Shown here: positions 1 to 11,900 of the stretch, piece after piece
Position numbering within the stretch: position 1 is the first letter of the stretch
How the letters are laid out: each line of letters opens with the position of its first letter
Source: Chloranthus sessilifolius
Lineage: Eukaryota > Streptophyta > Magnoliopsida > Chloranthales > Chloranthaceae
Length of the DNA: 64,000 bases
Assembly: GCA_021018995.1 (NCBI GenBank)
Contig: CM037591.1
Location: forward strand, 2,114,001 to 2,178,000
Direction: 5' to 3'
Translations under genes and position numbers: made by a program
Notes under the pieces: generated by a model
The model's input: the letters and a program-made list of their open reading frames with translations, nothing else
Database searches by the model: none
What the model was told of the DNA's origin: nothing

Positions 1-205
1 ACATGGGCATTTTTTACTAATAATAATAAATGTTAAGGATATACTTTAACATGTTTCCAATGATTTTGCCAAATTTTTTGTTGATTAGCATTCATCATAG
101 CAGGTATAATCTTTGCTATTATAATGAAAAAAAGCCCATTTCTCATTAGATAAAAAACCTTTATTTGTTTATTTGAAATTGACAGTATTTCTTTGTATGT
201 ATGAC

Positions 206-312
206 CAAGGATCAAAAATTCAAATTTCATTTAGGTTTCGGGCTGGACCGAAATGTGACTGAAATTTACAGAAATTATAGGTTTTCGTTTTCGGTTCCGA
301 TACATTTCGGTG
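206..312. repeat. TTTCG-word MITE fragment
   Basis: It begins with CAAGGATCAAAAAT, the left terminus shared by many short elements in this window. It carries TTTCGG and CCGAAA words. The flanks TGTATGAC and TGTACGAC match at 7 of 8 bases, as a decayed 8-bp target duplication would. The right terminus expected for the family is not visible, so the 3' end is probably deleted or diverged. Confidence 0.5.
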
Positions 313-343
313 TGTACGACTATCCCTTACACCTCTCACTGAA

Positions 344-345
<2 letters not shown>

Positions 346-383
<38 letters not shown>
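346..383. repeat. (CT)n microsatellite
   Basis: About 19 uninterrupted CT units. The Leu-Ser reading frame that crosses it is an artefact of the repeat. Confidence 0.95.
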
Positions 384-385
<2 letters not shown>

Positions 386-972
386 ATGCACACAAACGAC
401 TTAAGTATCCTTTGTCTAATTGACTAACAAATAACCATCTTCTTCCTCTACAACATCCAAGCTCAAGGCTATTATTAAGGGGGGGTTGAACTTAGGTAGC
501 CGAGCTTTTGCTATGTAAAACCATCATGTGTTTTGTATCATTTAAAATCATAATCTCAAGATTTATGGTACAAAAGATTGGGTCAAAAGAAAATCCCCAT
601 TTTTAATTATGGTAGGTTAGATTTATAAGATAGTCATTTATTTTAAATGAATGTTTATATGGAAATTAATTTTCTTCCTAATCTTTTGTACTAAAGATTT
701 TTAGGTCAGGTTATACCTGTTAGATGAGACATGATGATTTCGTATGATATATATCCCAAAATTTTACAGTAGCACCAAGTCACCTTGAACTAGGGTTGCT
801 TACCTTACACTAATTTACCCTTTTTAAAATTATCCACAATATGAAGTAAGAGGAGAAAGAAAAAAAACTATGAAAAGAGGGAATCATCAATTTACCTTTT
901 ATTTAATTATTAGATTATTAGAATAAAGTGTGACTATTAGAAACTTGGTATGTTTTTAGTTCCACTTGGTCA
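384..972. other. AT-rich intergenic DNA
   Basis: I see no gene, repeat unit or RNA signal that I can support in this stretch. Stops are frequent in every frame. Confidence 0.6.
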
Positions 973-1020
973 TTGACAACCCTTATCATTTCATTTATAT
1001 TATATGAGTAGGGCTGTCAA

Positions 1021-1290
1021 CAAGTATAAAAAAATCGGATTTCGTTTCGGTTTTGGTTGGGGGGGGAATCAAAACCAAAATTTTGAATTTCGGCCGAATG
1101 AAATCGATTTTCATAGGGACCGAAACAAAATTTTAAACCAAAATTTCAGCCAAAATCTTTCCCATAGTACAAAAAAAATCAAAATTTTAGGAATTTGTTT
1201 CGGTTTCAGTCCTGTTTCGGTTTCAGTGGGAACCGAAACCGAAACATTTAAGCCGAAATCTGAAAATTTCGGACGAAATTTTGATCCATG
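1021..1290. mobile_element. hAT-type MITE, TTTCG words
   Basis: The 270-bp element is flanked by a perfect 8-bp direct repeat GCTGTCAA (1013-1020 and 1291-1298). The left end CAAGTATAAAAAAAT is a decayed form of the CAAGGATCAAAAT terminus, and the right end ATTTTGATCCATG is canonical. The interior is built of TTTCGG, CCGAAA and AAATTTC words. It landed inside another terminal sequence (TAGGGCTGTCAA). An open frame through it is an artefact of the words. Confidence 0.85.
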
Positions 1291-1391
1291 GCTGTCAATG
1301 ACAGCCCTTCACATTTCATTTATATTTTTGTGACTTACACACATTATATATATATATATTGTCCCTTGTCATTTCATTTATATTATATGAG

Positions 1392-2261
1392 TAGGGCTGT
1401 CAATGGATCCAGCCATAACCGGTCGCGCCAAAATATCAGTTGTTCGGCGGGTAAGGGCATATGTATGACCTGACTCGACCAAATGGTGCTCCCCGACCTC
1501 AAAAATTGACCTGACTTAGCAACTGAGCCAAGAACCTGACCGATTCAATTAAAAACACCCTATTTTCCATGAATTTATATATTAAACATTGAAAGCTTTA
1601 ATAGAGTATAATAACTGTAATATATATTCATCCATTTCGTTTTTTTTTCTTTTTTTTTGAATGAATATATTCATCCATTTCACAGTAACTATAGATAAAA
1701 TATAACTACTACTTTTAAAGAGGGAAAAAGTTTTAAAAAATTATTTATAATATATTTTAGGGAGCCACTTAGGTCCTCCAAGATAATATGGAGCTCCACA
1801 TAGCATATACAACACATTTTGGGTGCCACGTGCGGTACGGATGCGTTGTTTAGATTAATTTTTAAAAAGAAATTTTTTTTTTTTTTTTAAATGCATGTCA
1901 AATTTGGAGTAATTTGAACCTTTCAAATTTTTTACTACTAAAAAAATATATGATGAAGATGAGTTTTTTTTTTAAAAAATCATAGATGATTTAAGCAATG
2001 CACATGTGCTCTATGTGTCATTGAAATAATGTTACGAGTTGATTCGAGTCTAGTTGAATCAAGCCGAGCCGAGCTTAAGAGAGCAAAAACCAGCATTTTA
2101 AGCCAAGTCGAGTTGAGCTATTAAGCTGCTTAGGCTATGCTGCAGCCCTATTCATGCCCGCCCCGACCCAATCGGATGGGTCAAACTTATACGCCCGACC
2201 TCGTGAAAAATCCGGGTCCAGCAGGTTGGATTCGGGTCGACCAGACCCGTTGACGGCCCTG
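1392..2261. mobile_element. hAT-type element, GACCCG/GACTCG words
   Basis: The termini TAGGGCTGTCAATGG and (reverse strand) CAGGGCCGTCAACGG form an inverted pair. Flanks TATATGAG (1384-1391) and GATATGAG (2262-2269) match at 7 of 8 bases, as for a hAT target duplication. The two outer parts are rich in GACCTGACTCGACC-, GAGCCGAGC- and GGGTCGACC-like words. A second MITE (about 1768-2030) sits inside it. No transposase is encoded. Confidence 0.75.
1768..2030. mobile_element. MITE family also at 20.7 and 39.6 kb
   Basis: It shares blocks, in the same order, with 20705-21015 and 39608-39910: GGAGCTCCAC, GGGTGCCACGTG, a segment around TTGTTTAGAT, a run of A or T, GATGAGTTTTT and GATGATATAA-like sequence. 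It is nested in the 1392-2261 element. The ends of this copy are uncertain. Confidence 0.6.
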
Positions 2262-2331
2262 GATATGAGCTTAACACGGAACCTATTTCCAACTAATCAT
2301 GATCTATTATACTTCTATCATAAAGTCAACT

Positions 2332-2390
2332 CACACGTGTGCATCAAGACAACTAACACGTGGCATGTACACGTCATCAGTGCCACGTGC
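2332..2390 (+). promoter_or_regulatory. Cluster of four ACGT elements upstream of OR
   Basis: Within 59 bp there are CACACGTGTG (2332), ACACGTGG (2356), ACACGTCA (2369) and CCACGTGC (2383). Three contain the CACGTG G-box core, which bZIP (HY5, ABF) and bHLH (PIF) factors bind in plants. It lies about 540 bp upstream of the OR start codon, between two MITEs. A regulatory role is inferred. Confidence 0.5.
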
Positions 2391-2510
2391 GACTCATCTT
2401 TGTCTCTTGTGCAGGCCATTTGATTCTCCCTTACAAGGAATTGTTTTATTTGATGGAACGCGGAACCATCATTATCAATTGTACTCCCTCTCTTTTTCAC
2501 CAATCAGCTT

Positions 2511-2668
2511 TAAGGATCAAAATATTGGATTTCATTTCGATTTCGGTCATGACCGAAATTTTGAATTCCGGCGAAATCTTCCCCATAGCACATTGAGAAC
2601 CGAAATTTTGGATTTCGATTTCAGTGGGGGCTAAAACCGAAACATTTCGATCAAAATTTTAATCCATG
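2511..2668. mobile_element. MITE, TTTCG words, near the OR promoter
   Basis: The left end TAAGGATCAAAAT and right end ATTTTAATCCATG fit the shared terminus family. The interior has GATTTCG, GACCGAAATTTTG and CCGAAA words. Flanks ATCAGCTT and ATCAACAT match at 6 of 8 bases. It sits about 260 bp upstream of the OR start codon. Confidence 0.7.
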
Positions 2669-2874
2669 ATCAACATATTTTCTTGAATATAAGCAGTGAG
2701 ATATGTATTATGATCTTACAATAGATATATTAGATTAATGGTAGGAGATAGTCCATCTAAGAAGTGGGCATATTGAACGAACGGTCAGATCATAAACAAG
2801 TTATACAAATCAGTGGTTGAAGATGCAAGAGTACAATATTTCGATATTAGTGATAAACACCATGGTATATACTG

Positions 2875-2881
2875 TATAAAT
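2875..2881 (+). promoter_or_regulatory. Putative TATA box of OR
   Basis: TATAAAT lies 48 bp upstream of the OR ATG and is followed by GCGGCCCAC. The spacing would leave only a short 5' UTR, so the true start of transcription may be elsewhere. Confidence 0.45.
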
Positions 2882-2928
2882 GCGGCCCACATCTCTTGTG
2901 CACTGTTAGTTACACAGAGCAGAGAGGG

Positions 2929-5900
2929 ATGAGTTCGTTGTCCTTGATCTCTCACCATCCATTTCTCTCTTCATCGAAGATCTCCTCATCCAAAACCCTA
3001 ATTTTCTCATTCAACAACGAATCTGCTCATGAAAAGTCGAGCAGATTTCTCTTGAAAGGCAATTCCAGAGCCCGATGTCGACCGATCTGTTCCGCCGGAG
3101 ATAATTCCTCCGGTCAGATTCCTACAGGAGATAGCAAGTCGAGGTTCGTTTGTCCAATTTTTAGTTTTTTTTAAAGGATTTGGTTGAGATTTCATTTATT
3201 TGAATAATTAATCGATTTTAGAAATTCAGTGTGGTGGTTTGTATAGTAGAGATTGATTCTTAATACAGTCACTAAGTCGAGGTTCGGGAATGAGTCGACA
3301 AGAGGAAAATTCGGAAAGTTTGGGGAAAATGGGTAAAAATAAAAATAAGATGAAAATATTAAAGTATTAAAGACATTGAAAAAGTTGCAATTTATTGAAA
3401 AAATTTGGGGAAATGGGAATAATTTAAATAAGAAAGTATGAAATATATCAAAAATATTGAAAAAGTTGCGATTTTTTCAAAAAGTTTGGGGAAATGGGAA
3501 AAATTTTAAATAAGATATTAAAATTTTGAAAAATGTCAAATATATTAAAGAAGTTGCAATTATTTTATTGAAAAAATTGTGAATTATTTGTGAATTAATT
3601 GATAAACCAAAAAATGGCATCTTTTTCATAAAGATGGCCATTTCAGTGACTATGAATTCCTGATCATAGTTGGGTTCCATTAATTAGTTGGACATCAGGT
3701 GTCTTTGCATTTGAAATCAGGGTGACTTCAGAAATGCAGCTGTGATTCTGAAGAAAAATTGTGGGACGTCCATTTGTCTTGATGGAATACGATGCTCTAC
3801 TGTACTCAACCCCTGTTAAATGTGTTTAGTCAAACAAATTGTAGGACCTTAAAGAAATAGGGGTTTAACTTTCGGCTCCCCTAGTGCCTTTGGCACTTTT
3901 TGGAGTATTGGTTACCGGTTAGGACTTTAATAAATGGTATTCAGAGCCAACAACATGTCTCGAGTTAGAGTCACGGAAGGGGCAACCTGTGGGAAATGCT
4001 GCATGGCGCCCCAAAAGGAGTACCAGGGTGAGAGCCGCCACAAAGTGGCCTGCCATGGAGTCTTGGAAGGGGTGACCTGTGGAGAGAGCTACCCGGGGCC
4101 CCCACAGGGAACTACTAGAGTGAGCTGCCACAGAGTGGGCCGGCGTGGAATCCCAGAAGGGGAGTACCAAAGTGAGAGACACCATAGAGTGGACCGCTGT
4201 AGACATCGGCTGCGGAGTACGCTGGTGTGTTACTACTTTAAAGTAATAAAGGCTTAACCTATTGATCCACTAAAGCATAGGCATTGTTTTAGTATTGTTT
4301 AGGACTGTAACAACAATGTCTTAAATGAATTTAGGTTTTCACATTTAAAACTGATTCTCTAGAGGTATTTTAATTAGGTACAATCGTTGGAGAGAATATG
4401 ATAAAATTTTAAATACTAAATAAGGTTTGAATGTGGGGCATTTGAATCTGAATATGACATATTTTGCAATTTCTTGGTGTTCAGGTTGATATTCAAATCT
4501 AGATTGTGCAGACTAGGGATTGCTTAGGGATTTAGTTAGCATGAGATGTCCCAATGTGTTATGTATCTATTTTGTGCCCCTCTTGGCACAAATGCAGGTC
4601 ATTCTTCCGTCCAATATGCCGGCCAAAACTTTGATGGGCCATAGCCAAAAAATTACATCTATTGCATTCTTGTAACAGTTGGATCAATCACTTACATTTG
4701 GATGGTTTGTAAATGTTGGCAACACACCGCAAAAAAATTCTGTTGATTGATGGTGCTAAATGTTTCATCAGTATGGTTATTGAACTATGGCCCACCCATA
4801 ATCGCATAGAACTCCATTGGAAACAATTTTTTTGAAAAAATAAAAATCTCGTCATCATTTTACGATAGAGCCTCTGGATGTTGGCATTGGTCTAGGGTCA
4901 AATTTCTACCACATGGAGTTTGGGTTCCACGGATTTTGGGCCCATGATCGATCCCATTAGAGTCAATAAAGGAAGACATAAATAAAGCATTGACCACCAT
5001 GGCTCCATTAGTCTAATGATTGTCAAGGGTTTAAAAATGAATGGGCACTCGGGACTAGCGTTAGGGTGTTGAAATTGAGTTTAGTGCCCCTTTATTCTTT
5101 ACAATATTTTCAGAATATCTATGAAAGAAATTTCTTTTTAAGAGATTTTAATTTGTGTTTTTTTTTACCGACACACAAAGAAAATCTTTTGTTGCGAATG
5201 AACAAGATATTGAGGACTTGTCCATATATAAGATCGTATTATTGATGCAGGTCTTTTCCACACAAAAAGGGAGTCTTTTGTGACAATAGAACCAGAAGTT
5301 ATGTGGATTATTCAAGAATCATAGTTGATTTGCTTTATAAAAAGAAGATATCAATGAACTTCTATGAAATGGTTTTTTTTTCTATAGAAAGGAAGCAAAA
5401 AAGATAAAAGACTGATTATAATCCTATAATATATAAATTTGTTTTTAATAAATTTTAATTGTGGCTGCTTTTTTATACATCTTTATTAGAGGAAATAAAC
5501 ATTTGAAAGCTGTTGTTTTCTCTCCTGGAAAATTCTCCATGCCGTTTTATTATAATATGGGTCAATCCATTAGGTTGCCTGAACATCAGATGGTATGCAT
5601 GTCAAGAGGTGGCCAAAAGCTATAGCCTCATTGTCCAACTGACTTGGGACTAGGAACCTGATTGATTCCTTTTATGATAATAACTTTTAGTAAGACTAGA
5701 TGTAAAACACATATGCCTGCCGAAAAAATTATATGATGATTATATCCTCAAATTCAGGCAGGTCATGAAGACCAAAGACAAAAAACAAAAATAGATTTGG
5801 GCAGCAAACATCTTTGATGTTCACTACACACCAGAATTCATTGCTATAAATAATGTTTGCATTTATCGAAATAATATGCATTTTTGAACAATTTGCGTTC

Positions 5901-8900
5901 ATATTTCTTTTGGACAGCTTTTGAAAGCTGTTGTATCTTGTAGACAAGTTTTTGTGAAAATTCGTAAGAAGAAGTGATTTTTGAGAACTTTTGTGATTGG
6001 ATATAATTAAAGAAAAATGCTTAAAAAGTTAAAATCAAATTATAGGCTTTGAAGATCTTTGGATTAAAAAAAATGCTTATGAAACATGGATGGATATCAT
6101 TGTCCCATCCATGTTCCAATGGTTATTGGATGTGGAACCCAACATCATCCATCACCTGCTAGAAATCAGTTGATTGACATCCCTATGCCAAAACCCAGCA
6201 ACATACGATCATGGATGTGACTGTTAGATCACACATATCTAACTTGAATAGATGCATTTCACAATGCATGATATTTTGGCAGAAAAGAACTAAGCAGTTA
6301 ATATATAATGCTAGGGGATGATTAAAAGGTTATAACATGGTTAAATTGATCTTCAAAATGTTGATATATCTATCAGGTTAACTCAGGCTTCTACAAATCT
6401 CTTTATGGGTACATGCACATATAATTTCAGGCTTCTAGTAAATTTATTGCTATTGTTTTTATATGGGTTTCGAGTCGGAAGATCGAACTTGAAATTTTTA
6501 TATGTGAATTTTTCCAATTGATTTTCTTTCGACAAATCTCTGGCTGGCAGCTTTTGCATTATAGAAGGACCAGAAACTGTTCAAGATTTTGTTCAAATGC
6601 AGCTGCAAGAGATTCAAGACAACATAAGAAGTCGGCGTAACAAAATTTTCCTCCTCATGGAAGAGGTGAGGTTTCTCGAAGCTGTGAAATTGTCTATTCT
6701 GAATGTGTTTGTTGTCATGCTTATATGAATAGTTTAGCTTTAGCTGAAGTTGTACTGGCTACTGCCTTTATATCATTGGAAGGGTAAGTGGACTGCTAAG
6801 CTTGTGTTTATACACAATCTTTTAGTTTACATCATATGCTGTTATATGAATTAGATTTATGTTTTTTTTAGGATATGAATCTATATACATGCTTCAGAAA
6901 ACAAGCAGAAATTTTTATCAATGTAGTCTTAGCTGCTGATTTTATTACTTCGTTAATAATTGTGTATAGGTTAGGAGGTTACGAGTACAACAACGCATAA
7001 AGAGTGCAGATTTTATCGATGAGAGCAGTGAGGAAAATGAGATGCCTGAGATTCCCTCATCTATTCCATTTCTCCCACATATGGTGATTTTCAAAACGTT
7101 TGTTCATGCATTGAAGTGCACACGCTTGGCATATTTGAATGTTGGGTTTCTGATTTTCTGTACTAACTATGTAATTTGCTTCTTAAAACAGACAACGAAA
7201 ACATTGAAGCAACTCTATCTGACAAGCTTCTCATTTATGTCTGGAATAATCGTTTTTGGGGGCCTCCTCGCGCCAACTGTAAGTTTAAATTGGGACTATT
7301 TCTAGAACCTTCATTTTTGTTCCATCTGCAAAGGGAAAATAAGTTTAGCACAGCTTTCCCTGTCTATTAAGCTTGGTAGAGTTTGTATGCAATATCTTTT
7401 GGGCACTCTGTAAGCACACAACTTTCAAAAATGAGAGTTTTGGAATATTTAAAAATTAAATTAACAAAGAAAATTTTCATGATGATGAAGGGTTTCTGGA
7501 GAGATTTCTTGAACAATAAAAACATAACGTCGATGAAAAGATAAGAGGGACAACTCCTTCTATGGTTGATCTCTTAAGAACAAGGATTGAACTCTTGTTT
7601 GTATGATTCATATCAGCTGGTATGTATCATATTATTTAGATGGGAGATAAATAAAAACTAAAAAACTGTTGTTGCACACACCGACATTGTATCACCATCA
7701 TTGCCTTTTCCCATCTATTTGGGGGTCCTAAGCCTCATTACAAGGATTTGGCAAAATATTTACAGCTGGCTTCCTACCCAACTGATGTAATCTTATCCAC
7801 AAAAATATAGCAAACAAGAAATAAACGCAGAAATAATGAAGAGAAATCGATAAAAAATGATATCAGCACAGGAACGCATTAGAGAAATCACTTCTCTAGA
7901 AAAGGGAGAGAGTTTCCACTCAAACTTAAAATAAAAGGTCTAAACTACCGCCAACTTATAACTAAGCTCCTACAAAACTTAAATGATCCCCCAAACTACC
8001 CTTAATTAGTTTATGGACCAAATAGTGGTGATTAAAATGTTCTGTTTTGATGGAAAACAGAAGTAGCATTGTCAGTTTTCACGTGCCTGACATTTTCGGA
8101 ACCATTTTCATCTCAAAAGTCAACACATCTCAAACTGCGGAGTCCATAAAAATTCAAAGGCCATAATAGCGTTCGGAAGTCGAATCGCATCACCCTGGGC
8201 CTAAGGCTCGACTTGGATCACAAAAACATGTGGGGCATCTTTCTGCAGTTCTTCCTGTTTCCCCCACCCCCCCCCATTTTGCTCCTCTTGCCTCTCTACA
8301 CCCTTATTTTGAAGTACAAATCATTACTGCCTTAGACTAATTCTGTTTCGTGTTTTGTTGTGTTTTAGCACTGTTTCCTCCACCAAACAGGATCAAACGA
8401 TGGGCATAGTAGCTCGAGTGAATCATTTCCCCTGGTTGGAGAAAACTCGACTCTGCCGAGTTGGAATAGTCTTATGAGTCCAAGTTGCCATGATATCGAT
8501 CTTGTTGCACCTCCCCAGACATTATCAGAATGTGGTTTGTCCCAATGTTACCCAATTTGCTGGTTCGCTCGATTTGGATTTGGGTTCCCAATTCGTGGTT
8601 TACCACTGTTGAACCCGGTTCGCTAGCGGTAGGATGAGTTTTTAAATTTAAGTATAACAAGTATTGTTTGTTTTATACTAAGTATTAAACATACCATGAC
8701 AAAAAATTAAGCAGGGTAGTTGTTTAGGCGATTGGTGATGTTTCTGCCTGGAGCAGAGTTTGAGTCACCCTTGTTCCATTTTTTGTTCAATACTATTACC
8801 AAACTTAAGTGGAGCCCAGTTTGCTCACCTACGGTCAATTGAACTGAACCGGTTCGATCGAACTGGTTCGTGGTTCAGAGGGAGAAAGAGCGAATTGGGT

Positions 8901-11900
8901 AGCAGTGGTTTGTCCTTCTGTTTGACCAAAAATTGGATGTGTATTCCATGTCTTAGCTTCATATGTCATAGAAACCCCGTAACGATATCCGCTTGTGATC
9001 CTTAATGACAGTGTAGGTATTGGTCTTCCCACGATGTAACGTGTCCCGATCACATTGCCACGGTCAACATACAGGTGTCCATACGAACGACGTCACATGG
9101 TTCTTCATCTTTATAATTGGGTTAAATAGGGAAGCACCACACACTTACTCTTCACTGGTACTCCACCCACTTTCTTGAACCATTGTATACAGTATGGTTG
9201 AGGATACTTCTCTTTTTTTAGGCTGGACTTCTGAACTACCTCTTTAAAACCATTATTTCATTGTTTGTCGTTGTCAATAACAACATTGCACAATTTCCCA
9301 TGAGACAAGTGCGGAAAAGTTGGACCTCAACCAAACCCTTGTCGATAATTTTAGGGGACTAAAGCAGCACCTTTTGCATGATTGAGGCCTCTTCATCCAC
9401 TTAGACACCAACTTTTTCTCCTTCAGATTCTTGTTCATCAGCGTCCCACCTTGGCTTCGGCTATAGTCATCGTCCTTGCATAATTTACCCCATCAATCTT
9501 ATGATTTAGGCATATTTATCTTTTTCGCTAGGGCATTCATATGGCTAATGTCCCAGTTGCTGGCATCTAAGGCATGCATTTTCTTGACCCCAAATATCTG
9601 TTGCACCACCGATCCGATTATTATTAAGACCTCTTAGAACTTGTCTGGATTTTTTATGGGGACATCCGATTCAAAGAATTGCCTATGGACTATCGAAGGC
9701 AAAAGAAGCGTTTGAAAATATCCCGAAGGCTCTTAACTGAAGAAATAGAGCATTCTGAAGAATTGAAGCACGGACGTCCGTGACGTCAGGATGGGCATCC
9801 GTGAATTTGGAGGCTTTCTGTTTTGTGCACGACAGACGTCCATGAATAAGGGACAAACATCCATGAGCACGGGACGGACGTCTGTGAGTTGCGTACGCAA
9901 GTTGGCGATTTTAGTTGCTCTCTTATTTTGAATTTATGTAGGCTTTCTGTTTTGTGCATGACGGATGTCCGTGAATACGGGATAGACATCCATGAGCACA
10001 GGACAGACGTCCGTGAGTTGCGTCTGCAAGTTGGCGGTTTTAGTTGCTTTCATATTTCAAATTTATGTTTAGTTAGGGTTTGTTTGCCTATATAAAGGCA
10101 TTGTAAAGACAATTTTAGTTAGTTAATGGTTATTGAATATTGTTTTGGCAAATTGAGAGCTTTTTATCAAGTTTTCTTCGAGGGTGCGATTCTCTCAAAA
10201 CTTGGAAGAGTGATTCTTCTTTCCACGTGCGGTTTGGTACGAGGCCAAATTTCTTCCTTTGAGTGATTCCTTGGACCTTCTATCTTTTCTAGTTTTTTTT
10301 TTTTTTTTTTGAAAGGTCTTTTCTATTTTATCTTTTGATTATTGTCATGTAATTTATCTAGTTTGTTTCTTCGATTGAAAAACCATAAACTCAAAATATA
10401 TTTTCCTTTTCTATTGTTGTTGGGATTTTGTTTCTAAATTCCTAATCCTAATTTGTTGACTCCCTTTGAACGATATAAACCCTTCGGGCCTTAAATTATT
10501 CAAATCCTAGTAAGGAGTCAAGAGACAGCATCGAGATTGTCACTTAGTTCCCTAAAACTAGATCGAAACTAGAGTCTATCTTTAGACCTATTTTCTAGAT
10601 CGGGAAGTTCATATACTAATGGGCGCTAAATCGAATCAATTAAATTGCCCTAATAAAGTTATTTAATATTTTATGTTTTTTGAGATTAATTTCTATATCT
10701 TCGCTGCTCAATTAAATCTCAAATTGATCTTAAAATTGTATAACTAGGGTTTTAGCATTTTTACTGCATCAATTTTCCAGCCCCTGCAATATTTTTGTAG
10801 AATTCCCTTTGGCTGTGGTTGTTTTGGAATTTCTTATCCGATTTCATTTGATAGACTTCATTGCCTTGAGGGGCAGTTCCTAAGCATCCTCTACATCCTA
10901 GATGTGTAGGATCCAGATCTTGTCCTAGATATCCTGGTTAAGACCATTTAGATACCTGGCTAGCCAAGTGGCATCATTATTAAATTTTTGCACGGCTGGA
11001 AAATCTGTGGAGCTTGTGTAAAGGTCACAACATCCATACTCCGCTATTTCAGGTTCTGATAGTGCTATGAAACCTCCATGGCGTATGAAGTTAGCTTGTA
11101 TCTGGTTTGTATTTAATTTCTTTGTCTCTGACCAGGAAGATACTTTTGCCTTTCCCTTTCTGATGCCATAATATTGTAGGTCTGCCAACCATTGAAACGC
11201 ATATCCGGGAAGTTGGGAAGCCACCGATTTTACTTTGCGAGAGGTTGACAAGTCAAACCATTCGAAGATCATATCTTGGAACCTCCAGGCAGGTTCTAAG
11301 AGGTCTCAAGTGATTTCCTTGAACTACCCTTAATTAATTTGTGTACCAATTAAGTCCTTATTTTGTTGGAAAATAAAAGTAGCACTGTCAAATTTCATTT
11401 ACACGGCATTTCAAGAACAATTTTGTCGCAAAATTCTTGATATCTCAACAACCGGTGACCCCATTAAATATTTAGGCCATAACAACATTCAGGAGGCCAA
11501 AGTTCATCACCCTGGACCCAAGGCTCAGCTCAGGTCAACGAAACATGCAAGGCGTCCTTCTGCAGCTTCTTCTCCTTTTGCCCCTCCATGTCATTCCTCT
11601 CGCCTATCTACACCCTTATTTTGAAGTGTAATGATAATACCACTGGTCTTTGTTTCTTGTTTTGTTGTGTTTTAACGCGTTTCCTTGGGACCAAATGATG
11701 GGCACTCGGGTGTGCATCACCAACACATACTCTCCTCTTTTTCATCTAGGCTTTGGACCAGCATAGCCAGAGTTTCATACTGATTTAATATATTTTATGT
11801 ATAAGTTTAGGTATGTTGGTGTTATATACATATATGTGAAGAAGCATGATACTTTTTATTTTCATTTTCTCGTTTTATTTTTTTGCAATTTTTTCTCAAA

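Noticed and set aside
1004..1333. 109-codon frame
   Set aside because: Crosses the 1021-1290 MITE and its duplications.
3919..4257. 107-codon (+) and 95-codon (-) frames
   Set aside because: Shadow frames over the G-rich leader of an LTR element; no domain.
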